Origin: Hungatella effluvii
GTDB taxonomy: Bacteria > Bacillota > Clostridia > Lachnospirales > Lachnospiraceae
Length of the DNA stretch: 64,000 bases
NCBI RefSeq assembly: GCF_003201875.1
Contig: NZ_QJKD01000009.1
Location: forward strand, 1 to 64,000
Direction: 5' to 3'
The translations under genes were made by a program, and so were the position numbers. The notes below the pieces were generated by a model, which was not told where the DNA came from, made no database searches, and saw only the letters and a program-made list of their open reading frames with translations. Below, one piece after another: positions 14,181-23,386 of the stretch. How positions within the stretch are numbered: position 1 is the first letter of the stretch; each line of letters begins with the position of its first letter.

Positions 14181-15947
14181 ATGAAAATTGGAAAAAAGAT
14201 ACTTCTGACCAGTGTATCCTTGATTACAGCCGGTATTCTGGCGGCGGGAGGGATTATCAGCTCGGTTTACATAAGACGTCAGCTGGACAGCACGGGGGTG
14301 TACGTGGAGACGTTGGTCGACCAGATCGCCGTCAACATCGGAACGAGAACACGGGAATATGAGGATACGATGTTAAATATGGTGCAGAACTGGGATTTAT
14401 TCGGCAACTATTTAAATAAAAAAGACAGTAATATCTATTATAACCGCCGCGCCGTGGCTTCCTTTGTGAATCAGAGAAACACATCGAGGTCGCCGATCCT
14501 GGATTTCTACGCATTGGACAACAGCTCGGTGATTACCTATTATGATTATAAAACGCAGAGTTTTAAGGATGTGAACCAGGAGATATCAGACTATATCCGG
14601 GTCAACAGAAAAGAAATACCGAAGGGTGCCATCTGGAGGTGTTTTGCCTCAGAGCCGGAAAAGGTCTACATGATCCGGTCCATTTACAGTCCGGTCAGGC
14701 TGGAGTATGACGGTGTGATCGCGGTGGGGATCAGCAGGGATATATTTGAACGTCAGTTTCTGGCACTGGAACAGAGCAAAAATGGAAAGGTTACCATCTT
14801 AAACCCGGAGGGGGATGTGATCTTTGGAAAGAATGGCGAACAATTAAATCCTGCATCTATACTGGAGAAGAGCAGGGAATCCGGTGATTCCCGCCATTTA
14901 ATCAGGAGCGGAAGCAGGAGCTATCTGGTCCGAAATAAGGAAACCGAGGACAAGAAGTGGAACGTGATCTATCTTATTAACGAGCAGGAGCTTTTCGGCC
15001 CCATGAATCAGATGCTGGTGGCGATTCTGATCGTCTGTTCTGCGACCATACTGGCGGCGGTAATCTGCGCCGCGGTGATCTCTGGCAGTATTACGAGGGG
15101 AATCCGCCAGCTGTATGACCACATCCAGCGCCTCAAGCAGGGGGAGTGGACCACGCTCTCCGTCCCCTATTCCAAAGATGAGATCGGCCAGATTACCATT
15201 GCATTCAACGATATGGCAGTCAGCTTGCAGGACATGGTGGAGCATCTGGCCAGACAGAAGCTGGAGACGGAGCAGGCGGAGTATAAGGCGCTTCAGGCGG
15301 AGTACGGGGCACTTCAGGCGAGAGTGAATCCGCATTTTATTTTCAATGCCATGGAGTCCTTAAATGCCGTTGCCAAATTAAACGGACAGGACACAATCGC
15401 CTCCATCTGTACGTCTCTGGGACGGCTGATGCGTGTGGCCATTAACCGGAGAAAGAGCACTGTGACGCTGAGGGAGGAGCTCAGCTATGTCAGTGACTAT
15501 CTGGAGGTTCAGAAATTCATGATGGAGGACCGGCTGGAGGTATTTTTTGATGTGGAACCGCAGGCGGAGGAGTGCCAGGTGCCTTCTCTGCTTTTACAGC
15601 CGCTGGTGGAAAATGCGGTTATTCATGGAGTGGAGAATTTAAGCGAGGGGGCAGTGATCTTTGTCTCATCGGATCTGATAGCCGGGCCGAAGGGAGAAGC
15701 GGCCGTAGTAATACAGATTGCAGATAACGGAGTGGGAATGGACGAGGAGACTCTGAAACGGTACTGCGATTTTTCTGTCAGCGCGGAGGAAGACAGTTCC
15801 AGCCATTTCGGCCTGGTCAGCGTGGAGAAACGGATAAAAATTCTGTACGGGCAGGAGTACGGGATTACAGTGTCGAGCCAGGTAGGGAAGGGGACCGTCG
15901 TGAAGGTAGCCCTTCCTGCCATCGACAGAAACGGGGGATTTACATGA
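14181..15947 (+). CDS. Sensor histidine kinase, YesM/LytS type
   Basis: 588 residues. Membrane segments at about 7-29 and 275-298 enclose a large extracellular sensor domain, followed by a HAMP linker, the His_kinase dimerisation region with NPHFIFNAMESL and a GHKL ATPase domain (LLQPLVENAVIHG, IADNGVGM). It senses an extracellular carbohydrate cue and phosphorylates the response regulator, whose ATG overlaps its TGA stop (ATGA). The ABC importer genes follow directly, so they are the probable targets. Confidence 0.92.
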   Translation: MKIGKKILLTSVSLITAGILAAGGIISSVYIRRQLDSTGVYVETLVDQIAVNIGTRTREYEDTMLNMVQNWDLFGNYLNKKDSNIYYNRRAVASFVNQRNTSRSPILDFYALDNSSVITYYDYKTQSFKDVNQEISDYIRVNRKEIPKGAIWRCFASEPEKVYMIRSIYSPVRLEYDGVIAVGISRDIFERQFLALEQSKNGKVTILNPEGDVIFGKNGEQLNPASILEKSRESGDSRHLIRSGSRSYLVRNKETEDKKWNVIYLINEQELFGPMNQMLVAILIVCSATILAAVICAAVISGSITRGIRQLYDHIQRLKQGEWTTLSVPYSKDEIGQITIAFNDMAVSLQDMVEHLARQKLETEQAEYKALQAEYGALQARVNPHFIFNAMESLNAVAKLNGQDTIASICTSLGRLMRVAINRRKSTVTLREELSYVSDYLEVQKFMMEDRLEVFFDVEPQAEECQVPSLLLQPLVENAVIHGVENLSEGAVIFVSSDLIAGPKGEAAVVIQIADNGVGMDEETLKRYCDFSVSAEEDSSSHFGLVSVEKRIKILYGQEYGITVSSQVGKGTVVKVALPAIDRNGGFT

Positions 15948-16810
15948 TTAAAATTATGGTAGTCGATGACAATGCTCTCGTCCGGAGGGCTGTCTGCGAG
16001 ACCATCGACTGGGCGGCCATGGGCTGCGAAATCGAGGGAAGGCTGACGAATGGAATCGAGGGACTTCGATATGCGAAGGAGCATCATCCGGACATCGTCA
16101 TCACCGATATTAAAATGCCTGGAATGGATGGCCTGGAGATGGTTAAGGCCTTGAAAGAGGAGTATGATAAGTTTTCGTCGATTGTCATTACCGGTTTTGA
16201 CGAGTTTCAGTATGCGCAGCAGGCGCTGCGGCTGGGGGCCGCGGATATTCTGCTGAAGCCGATTGAAAATAAGGAACTGGTGGAGACGGTGAGGCGGATT
16301 GCCGGAGGGAGCATGGAGAGGAGGTACGGAGGCGGAGGTCTGAGCAGAGTAGGAAGTCTGGGAAGAGATGAAAAATTGACCGGAAATGTAAGCCTCAATG
16401 GAACCTTCGGCCTGACCGAAAATCAAATTCTGACTGAAATGATCCGCGAGGAGCATATGCAGTATCTGGAAGAGAAGAAGGAGGAGCACTATGCCATAGT
16501 GGTGCGCCGGGCGCTGGCGTATATGCGGGAAAACTTAAGCAGGAAGATCAGTCTGACGGAACTGGCCGACTATGTGGGACTGTCGGCGGCTCATTTAAGC
16601 CGGCTGATCAAAAAGGATACGGGGAAGAGTTTTATCGACGTTCTCAATCAGATTCGCTTGGAGACAGCGGTCCAGCTGCTCCGTGAGGGCAGATATAAGG
16701 TCTACGAGGTATCCAACATGGTGGGAATCGACAATTATGCGTATTTCTATCAGTTTTTTAAAAAAGAAACAGGAAAATCACCGACGGAGTATATTCAGAA
16801 CGGAACGTAA
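15944..16810 (+). CDS. Response regulator with AraC output domain (YesN type)
   Basis: 288 residues. The N-terminal receiver domain has acidic pocket VVDDN and phosphoacceptor Asp55 in ITDIKMPG. A linker of about 50 residues leads to two C-terminal AraC helix-turn-helix motifs (LTELADYVGLSAAHLSRLIK and YEVSNMVGIDNYAYFYQFFK). Translationally coupled to the kinase by a 4-base overlap. It likely activates the solute-binding-protein promoter at 16901-16929. Confidence 0.93.
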   Translation: MIKIMVVDDNALVRRAVCETIDWAAMGCEIEGRLTNGIEGLRYAKEHHPDIVITDIKMPGMDGLEMVKALKEEYDKFSSIVITGFDEFQYAQQALRLGAADILLKPIENKELVETVRRIAGGSMERRYGGGGLSRVGSLGRDEKLTGNVSLNGTFGLTENQILTEMIREEHMQYLEEKKEEHYAIVVRRALAYMRENLSRKISLTELADYVGLSAAHLSRLIKKDTGKSFIDVLNQIRLETAVQLLREGRYKVYEVSNMVGIDNYAYFYQFFKKETGKSPTEYIQNGT

Positions 16811-16900
16811 TACATTTATCCCTATCAGGCGTCTGCCTGGTAATTTGGCACGGCAGATAAAAGACGTCATAATAACTAATAAAATATCATTTATGTTAAA

Positions 16901-16929
16901 TTGTTTGTGCATGTTGAATGATATACAAT
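16901..16929 (+). promoter_or_regulatory. Promoter of the first ABC importer operon
   Basis: TTGTTT (16901-16906), a 17-base spacer and TACAAT (16924-16929). The weak -35 fits a promoter needing an activator such as the YesN-like protein encoded just upstream. Confidence 0.55.
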
Positions 16930-16972
16930 AGTGTCAGTGGGAAACCCAAGAACAAAGAAAAGGAGAAGAGAT

Positions 16973-18364
16973 ATGAGAAAGAGAGAAAAAAGATGGGTTA
17001 GTCTGGCACTGGCGTCATGTATGGCTATCGCGGCCGTGACAGGATGCAGCTCGGGATCCGGGAAGACCGGAGAGACGGAGAGCGCTGCTCAGGCAGAGAC
17101 AGAAGCAAAAGCAGAGGCAAAGAAGGAGGAGGGAAAGGAAGAGAAAAAGGAGGAGAGCAAAGAGGAAGTCACACTGACATTTCTTCACCACATGGGGGAA
17201 CAGGGAAAGAAAGACGGACTGGTAGCGCTGTCGGAAGCATTTACGAAGAAGTATCCGAACATTAAGATCGAGGTGGAGTTCCTTTCCAGAGATGATTTTA
17301 TCAATCAGTACAAACAGCGGGTAGCGGCGGACAATGCGCCTGATTTCATCAATTACCGGCCGTTTGAGACGCCGGAGGTCATCGAAGCCGAGCTGGTGGA
17401 ACCGCTGGATCCCTCCATTTTCCCGGATAATATCGATAAGAATTGTATCGATTCCATATCACTGGACGGAAAAATCTATGGAATTCCTCTGGACAGAGGC
17501 GGATACGGCTTCTATTACAACAAAAACATGCTGGAGAAGGCGGGAGTGAAGCCAGAGGATTTAGATACGATGTCGGGAGTTTTAGAGGCCTGCCAGAAGA
17601 TAAAGGATGCGGGAATGGTTCCGCTGGCTTCCGGTTATGCGGAATCATGGACAGAGAATATCATCATCGAGGGCCAGACTTTTACGGGACCGATGGTTGC
17701 CGATCCGATGATTTTTGAGAAACTGATGAGCGGTGAAAAGAAGTTTTCCGATTATCCGGAGTTTGTGGACATTATTACACACGGCCAGCAGTTGGTTCGC
17801 GATTACGCGCTGGTAGATGAGAAGGCGGCAAGCCAGCAGGCTTCCGACCAGTATGCGCAGTTCGGACGCGGCGACGCAGCCATGATGATGCAGGGAACAT
17901 GGGCGATTTCCGATATCCGTATTGCTCAGAAGGCAGCAGGCAATACGGATGAGTTTGGATTTACGTATTATCCATGGTCTGACGATCCGGCAAAGAACTA
18001 TATGCCGGCCAACGCCGATGACTCCTTCATGATTTCATCGGGGAGCAAGCACATGGAAGAGGCCATGCTGTTCGCAGAGTTTGTTCTGACACCGGAGGCG
18101 GGAAAAGTATGGGCCAACGCATCGGGCTGTATCAGTGCTCTTTCGGGCGTCAGCGCGGATAATCCGGATCCGCTTCTTATGATCTTTACGAAGGTCCTGG
18201 ACGAAAAGGGATACTATTTTGAGATGAATCCGGGCCTGGCGGGCCAGTATTACCAGGATTTTGACAAGATATACATCGAGGGAAGAATTGCGGGGGATTC
18301 TCCGGAGACTGTGATCGAGAAGTGGCAGAAATCATTTGACAATATCCGGGCTACAGGGGGCTGA
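16973..18364 (+). CDS. Sugar ABC transporter, solute-binding lipoprotein
   Basis: 463 residues from ATG 16973 (SD AGGAGAAG). Signal peptide with lipobox VTGC, lipid-anchored at Cys25. An Ala/Glu/Lys-rich flexible linker spans about residues 35-60, followed by a family-1 carbohydrate-binding protein fold. It captures an oligosaccharide for the permeases at 18433 and 19293. The GH105-like gene in the same operon hints at unsaturated uronide-containing oligosaccharides. Confidence 0.92.
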   Translation: MRKREKRWVSLALASCMAIAAVTGCSSGSGKTGETESAAQAETEAKAEAKKEEGKEEKKEESKEEVTLTFLHHMGEQGKKDGLVALSEAFTKKYPNIKIEVEFLSRDDFINQYKQRVAADNAPDFINYRPFETPEVIEAELVEPLDPSIFPDNIDKNCIDSISLDGKIYGIPLDRGGYGFYYNKNMLEKAGVKPEDLDTMSGVLEACQKIKDAGMVPLASGYAESWTENIIIEGQTFTGPMVADPMIFEKLMSGEKKFSDYPEFVDIITHGQQLVRDYALVDEKAASQQASDQYAQFGRGDAAMMMQGTWAISDIRIAQKAAGNTDEFGFTYYPWSDDPAKNYMPANADDSFMISSGSKHMEEAMLFAEFVLTPEAGKVWANASGCISALSGVSADNPDPLLMIFTKVLDEKGYYFEMNPGLAGQYYQDFDKIYIEGRIAGDSPETVIEKWQKSFDNIRATGG

Positions 18365-18376
18365 CGGGAATTGACG

Positions 18377-18413
18377 AAAAGGGAGCGGTCGGAAACGCGG
18401 CGGCTCCCTTTTT
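18377..18413 (+). terminator. Attenuating hairpin between binding protein and permease genes
   Basis: AAAAGGGAGC (18377-18386) pairs with GCTCCCTTTT (18403-18412). Such partial terminators let the binding protein be made in excess over the permeases. Confidence 0.65.
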
Positions 18414-18432
18414 CCTAAAGGAGGCGTATGCT

Positions 18433-19296
18433 ATGAAAGGCAGATGGAAGTCTGTTAAGAAAAACAGTGTTGATTTCATGTTTTTACTCCCGGCCGCCCT
18501 TGTGTTCCTTTTCGTTATCGCGGTCCCATTTTTTCAGGCGTTCGGGATTGCGTTCACAAACTGGAACGGTCTGTCGAAGGAGTATGATTTTGTGGGGCTT
18601 AAGAACTTAACCGCCCTGTTTCACGATACACAGACGATCAATGCAGTCTCCAATACCATGGAGTACACGGTGATTACCTGCATCGGCGTCAACATCCTGG
18701 CACTGGCCATAACTGTGGGATTAAACTCCAGCGTTGCGGGCAACCGGTTCCTGAAAAGCGCCATGTTCCTTCCGATTATCGCCAGCCTGGTAATCACGGC
18801 ATTTATCTGGCAGAGAATCTATGGAGACGTATTTCCGGTGAATTTCGGTATTGTAAGTCCGCTTACCAAGCTGACCACGGTGATTCCGGGAATTGCCCTG
18901 ATGTGTCTGTGGAGGGATACGGGACTGGCCATGGTGATCTACAACGCCGGTATTCAGTCGGTGCCCGGAGACCTAAAGGAGGCGGCCCGAATCGATGGGG
19001 CAAACGCGTGGCAGTCCTTCTGGAACGTGACATTTCCCATGCTGGCCCCGGCCTTTACCACCTGTGTCACACTGTGGCTGGGATATGGGTTAAAAGTCTT
19101 CGATTATCCGAAGGCGGCAACCAATGGGGGACCGGGAAAGGCGTCCGAGACGTTTTCTCTGTTCGTATACAATCATTTTTTCACGAATAACAGGGCCGGA
19201 TACGGGCAGATGGCCGGCCTGGTGATGCTGATCTTCGTGGTGGTAATCACGGGAGTGGTTACGAAGCTTCTGCGGAAGAGGGAGGTGCAGCTGTGA
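18433..19296 (+). CDS. Sugar ABC transporter permease (MalF/UgpA type)
   Basis: 287 residues, six membrane segments. The ATPase-docking EAA loop is EAARIDGANAWQSFWNVTFP near residue 180. AAAGGAGG precedes ATG 18433. It forms the channel heterodimer with the next gene product, whose start overlaps it by four bases. No ATPase gene is in the operon; the MsmK-type ATPase at 49114 is the likely partner. Confidence 0.93.
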   Translation: MKGRWKSVKKNSVDFMFLLPAALVFLFVIAVPFFQAFGIAFTNWNGLSKEYDFVGLKNLTALFHDTQTINAVSNTMEYTVITCIGVNILALAITVGLNSSVAGNRFLKSAMFLPIIASLVITAFIWQRIYGDVFPVNFGIVSPLTKLTTVIPGIALMCLWRDTGLAMVIYNAGIQSVPGDLKEAARIDGANAWQSFWNVTFPMLAPAFTTCVTLWLGYGLKVFDYPKAATNGGPGKASETFSLFVYNHFFTNNRAGYGQMAGLVMLIFVVVITGVVTKLLRKREVQL

Positions 19297-20144
19297 TGGG
19301 AAAGAAATTACATACGGCCTCCGGCCGGCGTTTTATCCTGCTGAGCCTGGTCATGTGGTGTGTGACGATTCTGTTTCTGGCGCCGTTTTACGTCTTGATT
19401 ATCTATGCGTTTAAGCCGAGGGAGGCGACCATGCTTAAGAACCCCCTCGCATTTCCGGATACGCTCTATCTTCAGAATTTTGTGGAGGCGGTGCAGAAAT
19501 CTGATTTTCTGAGGGCCTTTACCAATTCCACGGTATCTACCGTGTGCGGAGTCATTGTTCTGGTTCTCATCTGTTCTATGGCGGCTTATATCGTGGTGCG
19601 GCGGGGAAATAACCGGTTTTACGGAATCTGGCAGTACATTTTCCTGGCTTCCGTCATGCTGCCCTTTCAGACAATCATGTTTCCTCTCTATAAGAATCTG
19701 ATGAACCTTCATCTCTTAAACAGCCGTCCAGCCTATGTGCTCGTGTCTGTGGGATTTCAGATGGGATTTGATATCTTCCTCTACTGCGGCTTTATCAAAA
19801 CCGTTCCAGTGGAGCTGGAGGAAGCGGCGGCGATCGACGGATGCAGCAGGATGGGGATCTTTTGGAGAATTGTTTTTCCATTATTAAAACCGGTTACCAT
19901 GACGGTTGTCGTATTATCGGCACTGGGAATCTGGAATGACTATCAGATTGCCCTGGTTGTGGTCTCCAAGGAAGCGGTGAGGACACTGCCCGTGGCGCAG
20001 CAGTCTTTTATCGGGCAGCAGATCTCGTATCTGAATCTGGCGTCTGCGGCGTGCCTCCTCTCGATTATTCCCATGTTTTTCTTATTCCTGTTTATACAGA
20101 AATTCATCGTGCAGGGAGTGACTGCAGGGGCGGTTAAGGGATAG
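19293..20144 (+). CDS. Sugar ABC transporter permease (MalG/UgpE type)
   Basis: 283 residues, six membrane segments. EAA loop: LEEAAAIDGCSRMGIFWRIV near residue 175. It starts inside the stop of the preceding permease gene (ATGATG overlap), which indicates translational coupling and one-to-one production. It belongs to the CUT1 oligosaccharide importers. Confidence 0.93.
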   Translation: MMGKKLHTASGRRFILLSLVMWCVTILFLAPFYVLIIYAFKPREATMLKNPLAFPDTLYLQNFVEAVQKSDFLRAFTNSTVSTVCGVIVLVLICSMAAYIVVRRGNNRFYGIWQYIFLASVMLPFQTIMFPLYKNLMNLHLLNSRPAYVLVSVGFQMGFDIFLYCGFIKTVPVELEEAAAIDGCSRMGIFWRIVFPLLKPVTMTVVVLSALGIWNDYQIALVVVSKEAVRTLPVAQQSFIGQQISYLNLASAACLLSIIPMFFLFLFIQKFIVQGVTAGAVKG

Positions 20145-20183
20145 TTGGGATTTATCAAAATGTTCATAGCAAGGAGAAGCAAA

Positions 20184-21272
20184 ATGAAAATAATTAGAAC
20201 GGACCTGCCCGGAAGGGCGCGGGAACTGGCGGCGGCCATACAGAAACGGTATCCAAAGGCGGATGAGTATCCATACCGTTCATGGAGCTATCCGCAGGGC
20301 TATCTGTTGATGGGGTTTATTCATTTATGGGAGAAAACAGGGGATGAGTTGTACTTCCAATATGTGCTTGCATACTGTATGGATCATGTGGCGGAGGACG
20401 GAAGTGTCCGGGGCTTTACGGGATGCAGCATGGACGACATGATGACTGGGGCTGTGCTGGTCTGGCTGTATGAGCAGACGGGGGAGAAACGGTTTGAGGA
20501 AGCATGCAGAAAGATCCGGGAAACCTACCGGGATTATCCGCGGACGAGAGAAGGAGGGTTTCTTCATAACCGTACCGAGTTTCCGGGAGAAATGTGGGTG
20601 GACGGCGTCTTTATGGGGCAGATGTTTTTATGCCGGTACGGTGCCGTATTCGAGGAGACGGAGTGTTTTGACGAGGCGGTGCTGCAGCTGGAACTGATTT
20701 ACCGGTACTGCCATGCGCACGACGGTCTTTTGGTCCACGCCTACAGTGAGGACTGTCTGGCTCCTTGGGCCGGGCCGGATGGCAGGTCAGGATGTGTCTG
20801 GAGCGAGGGACTGGGATGGTATGCCCTGATTCTGACTGAAGTTCTCGATCTCCTTCCCACCGGTTACGAGGGAAAGGGGAAGGTGGAGAATCAGCTGAAA
20901 CAGCTGTTGGCCGGCCTGGAAAAATATCAGAATCGGGAGAATGGTCTGTGGAGACAGGTGGTGGACCGGACCGATGACGTGGATAACTGGTGTGACACTT
21001 CGGGAAGCGCCATGTTTCTGTACACCTGGAAATGGGCGGTGGATAAGGGAATGGTGCCGGAGGAGACGGCGGAGCGGATCTTAAGAAAAGGATACGAAGG
21101 GCTTCTTGCCCGTATCGTACCGGGGAAAGACGGGCTGCCTGATGTCCATACGGCGTGTCAGGGGCTCTGCGTCCAGAACTGTTATGAGGACTATATCCAT
21201 TATCCCAAGACCGTGAATGCGCAGGAGGCGGTATGCGGCTGCCTATGGGCTCTGGTGACAGCGATTGGCTAG
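20184..21272 (+). CDS. Glycoside hydrolase family 105/88-like unsaturated uronyl hydrolase
   Basis: 362 residues from ATG 20184 (SD AAGGAG); an in-frame reading to 20145 has no ribosome site. (alpha/alpha)6-barrel features include SYPQGYLLMGF, EMWVDGVFMGQ with the likely catalytic Asp, and WSEGLGWYAL. The family removes the unsaturated uronic acid left by pectin or rhamnogalacturonan lyases. No signal peptide, so it acts in the cytoplasm on imported oligosaccharides. It follows the permeases directly. Whether the substrate is rhamnogalacturonyl, glucuronyl or another uronide is undecided. Confidence 0.82.
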   Translation: MKIIRTDLPGRARELAAAIQKRYPKADEYPYRSWSYPQGYLLMGFIHLWEKTGDELYFQYVLAYCMDHVAEDGSVRGFTGCSMDDMMTGAVLVWLYEQTGEKRFEEACRKIRETYRDYPRTREGGFLHNRTEFPGEMWVDGVFMGQMFLCRYGAVFEETECFDEAVLQLELIYRYCHAHDGLLVHAYSEDCLAPWAGPDGRSGCVWSEGLGWYALILTEVLDLLPTGYEGKGKVENQLKQLLAGLEKYQNRENGLWRQVVDRTDDVDNWCDTSGSAMFLYTWKWAVDKGMVPEETAERILRKGYEGLLARIVPGKDGLPDVHTACQGLCVQNCYEDYIHYPKTVNAQEAVCGCLWALVTAIG

Positions 21273-21324
21273 GTACTGTTTGAATAGACCAATGCATTCC
21301 GGGCAAACAAAAAAGGAGAAGCGT

Positions 21325-22374
21325 ATGAAAGCATTAATTGTAGATGGGGAAGGCCGTTTATCGGTGGAAGAGATAAGTATGCCGCAGATTGGCCCGTGCC
21401 AGGCTCTCGTGAAAATGGAGAGCTGCGGGGTGTGCAACGGAACGGATATGAAGCTGATTCACAGGACATTTAAGAATTTCCACACATACCCCGCCATACT
21501 GGGGCACGAAGGTGTGGGAAAAGTGGTAAAAACGGGAGAATTTGTGGAAAACCTCCATGTGGGTGACCGTGTGCTGCTCCCATTTCTGGAGGAGGCGGCC
21601 GACGGATACGTTCCGGGCTGGGGCGCCTATGCGGAATACTGTGTGGTGGGAGATGAGAAGAGCGCCGTACGCCATGGGATGGGCCCTGGCACAAAACAGT
21701 GGAACGAGGCGTATGCGGCTCAGACCGTTATCCGGCCGGAGGATCGGGTGGATGCGGTGGGCGCTTCCATGATCATCACGTTTCGGGAGGTGTTAAGCGC
21801 CATCCGTAGGTTCGGATTCCAGCCTAATGAGACCGCGGTAATATTCGGTGCGGGTCCGGTAGGGCTCTGTTTTACCAGGTTTTTAAAGCTGCTGGGACTT
21901 AAGACGGTCGTCACAACGGATATTCTGGAGGAAAAGGTGGAGACCGCGAGGCGGATGGGGGCCGATTATGCGTTTCATTCTGCCTCCTGCAATGTGGCTG
22001 AGGAGGTGAAGCGGATTTTTCCGGATGGTGTGGATTATGTAGTGGACGCGGTGGGCGTCAATGCACTGATTAATGAGGCGATGGGGCTGTTGAAATACAA
22101 CGGAAAAATCTGCTGCTACGGTATCTCTCCTGAACTGACCATGAAGCTGGACTGGAGCAGCGCCCCCTATAACTGGACGCTCCAGTTTGTGCAGTGGCCC
22201 AGCAAGAAGGAGGAAGGGGAAGCTCATTCCCAGATTATGGCGTGGATTAACCAGGGGGTCCTGGATCCCATGGACTTTATCTCCGATGTGATCCCCTTTG
22301 AGCGGATCACCGACGCATTTGAACTGATCGAGGCGAAGAAGCCGGATACGAAGAAAATCGTGGTTCGATTTTAG
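21325..22374 (+). CDS. Zinc-type medium-chain alcohol/polyol dehydrogenase
   Basis: 349 residues from ATG 21325 (AAAAGGAG upstream). The catalytic zinc ligand region SCGVCNGTD (Cys34) and GHEGVG (His61, Glu62) are present, as is a Rossmann motif GAGPVGLC. The four-Cys structural zinc loop of classical enzymes appears to be missing. It likely oxidises a sugar or polyol with NAD(P). The lactonase gene begins 16 bases after the stop, which suggests oxidation of a cyclic sugar to a lactone. Confidence 0.85.
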   Translation: MKALIVDGEGRLSVEEISMPQIGPCQALVKMESCGVCNGTDMKLIHRTFKNFHTYPAILGHEGVGKVVKTGEFVENLHVGDRVLLPFLEEAADGYVPGWGAYAEYCVVGDEKSAVRHGMGPGTKQWNEAYAAQTVIRPEDRVDAVGASMIITFREVLSAIRRFGFQPNETAVIFGAGPVGLCFTRFLKLLGLKTVVTTDILEEKVETARRMGADYAFHSASCNVAEEVKRIFPDGVDYVVDAVGVNALINEAMGLLKYNGKICCYGISPELTMKLDWSSAPYNWTLQFVQWPSKKEEGEAHSQIMAWINQGVLDPMDFISDVIPFERITDAFELIEAKKPDTKKIVVRF

Positions 22375-22390
22375 AAATGGAGGAGTTGGA

Positions 22391-23377
22391 ATGAGAGAGA
22401 GCAGACTGTTTTGCACGCTGCCCGAGTACGTATGCACACCTGACGGGATGGCAGTTGACCGCCATGGAAATCTGGTGCTGTCCTGTCCGAATTACGCGGA
22501 TGACAGCATTTCCGGCTGTGTGGTCCGGATCGATAAAGAGGGCCATGTGCGAAAGTGGTTCGACGTACCGGTCCATCCGGAGACCGGAGTGGCCAGAAAT
22601 ATGGGGATCGCCTTCGATGACGAGTGGAATCTCTATCTCTGCGATAACCAGGGCTGGAGCGAACGGGAAGAGCTGCTGTACAAGGGCAGAATCCTGAAGC
22701 TCACGGTAGATGAGGAAGGAACCATCTTAAAGACCGTTGTCGTAGCGGAACACATGGAGCATCCTAACGGTATCCGGATCAGAGGCGGGTACATGTACGT
22801 CACACAGAGTTATCTGCATCCGGTCAGGAGGCCGGATGGAAAGCTGGTGAGCTGCGTATACCGGTTCGGCCTTGACGAGGAAGGGATTCAGATCACCAAT
22901 ACCCTGGAGGACCGCCATATCTTCGCCACCTTTGTGACGGAGAATCCGGACTGCCAGTATGGCGCCGACGGGATCGTCTTCGATCAGGAAGGACGGCTCT
23001 ATGTGGGGAATTTCGGGGACGGAGCCGTTTACCGGATTACGTTTAAGGAGGACGGAAGTCTGGACGAGAACACGCTGTTCGCCCGGGATCCGGAGGAGCT
23101 TAAAAGCACGGATGGAATGATATTCGACGAGGAAGGAAACTTGTATATCGCGGATTTCTGTGCCAATGCGATCGTGCAGGTGACACCCGGAGGAACGGTA
23201 CGGCGGATTGCCCAGAGCCCGGACTGCAAAGGCGCGGACGGGGGACTGGATCAGCCAGGGGAGCCGATTGTATGGGACGGCCGGATTATCGCCTCCTGCT
23301 TCGACCTTGTGACGGGACCGGGAAAGGTGAATTTAAAACATGAGATGCCGGCTGCACTGGTGCAGCTGCCGCTGTAA
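22391..23377 (+). CDS. SMP-30/gluconolactonase-family beta-propeller
   Basis: 328 residues. Repeated propeller blades read as D..GN.Y..D segments (DRHGNLVLSC, DDEWNLYLCD, DQEGRLYVGN, DEEGNLYIAD). Metal-binding residues in PNGI and YGADGIVFD fit the lactonase site. It would open the lactone made by the neighbouring dehydrogenase. No signal peptide, so cytoplasmic. SD GGAGG before ATG 22391. Confidence 0.85.
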   Translation: MRESRLFCTLPEYVCTPDGMAVDRHGNLVLSCPNYADDSISGCVVRIDKEGHVRKWFDVPVHPETGVARNMGIAFDDEWNLYLCDNQGWSEREELLYKGRILKLTVDEEGTILKTVVVAEHMEHPNGIRIRGGYMYVTQSYLHPVRRPDGKLVSCVYRFGLDEEGIQITNTLEDRHIFATFVTENPDCQYGADGIVFDQEGRLYVGNFGDGAVYRITFKEDGSLDENTLFARDPEELKSTDGMIFDEEGNLYIADFCANAIVQVTPGGTVRRIAQSPDCKGADGGLDQPGEPIVWDGRIIASCFDLVTGPGKVNLKHEMPAALVQLPL

Positions 23378-23386
23378 GGAGGCACC

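Noticed and set aside
15623..16489. 288-codon minus-strand frame across the kinase/regulator junction
   Set aside because: It spans two well-supported plus-strand genes and has no recognisable domain.
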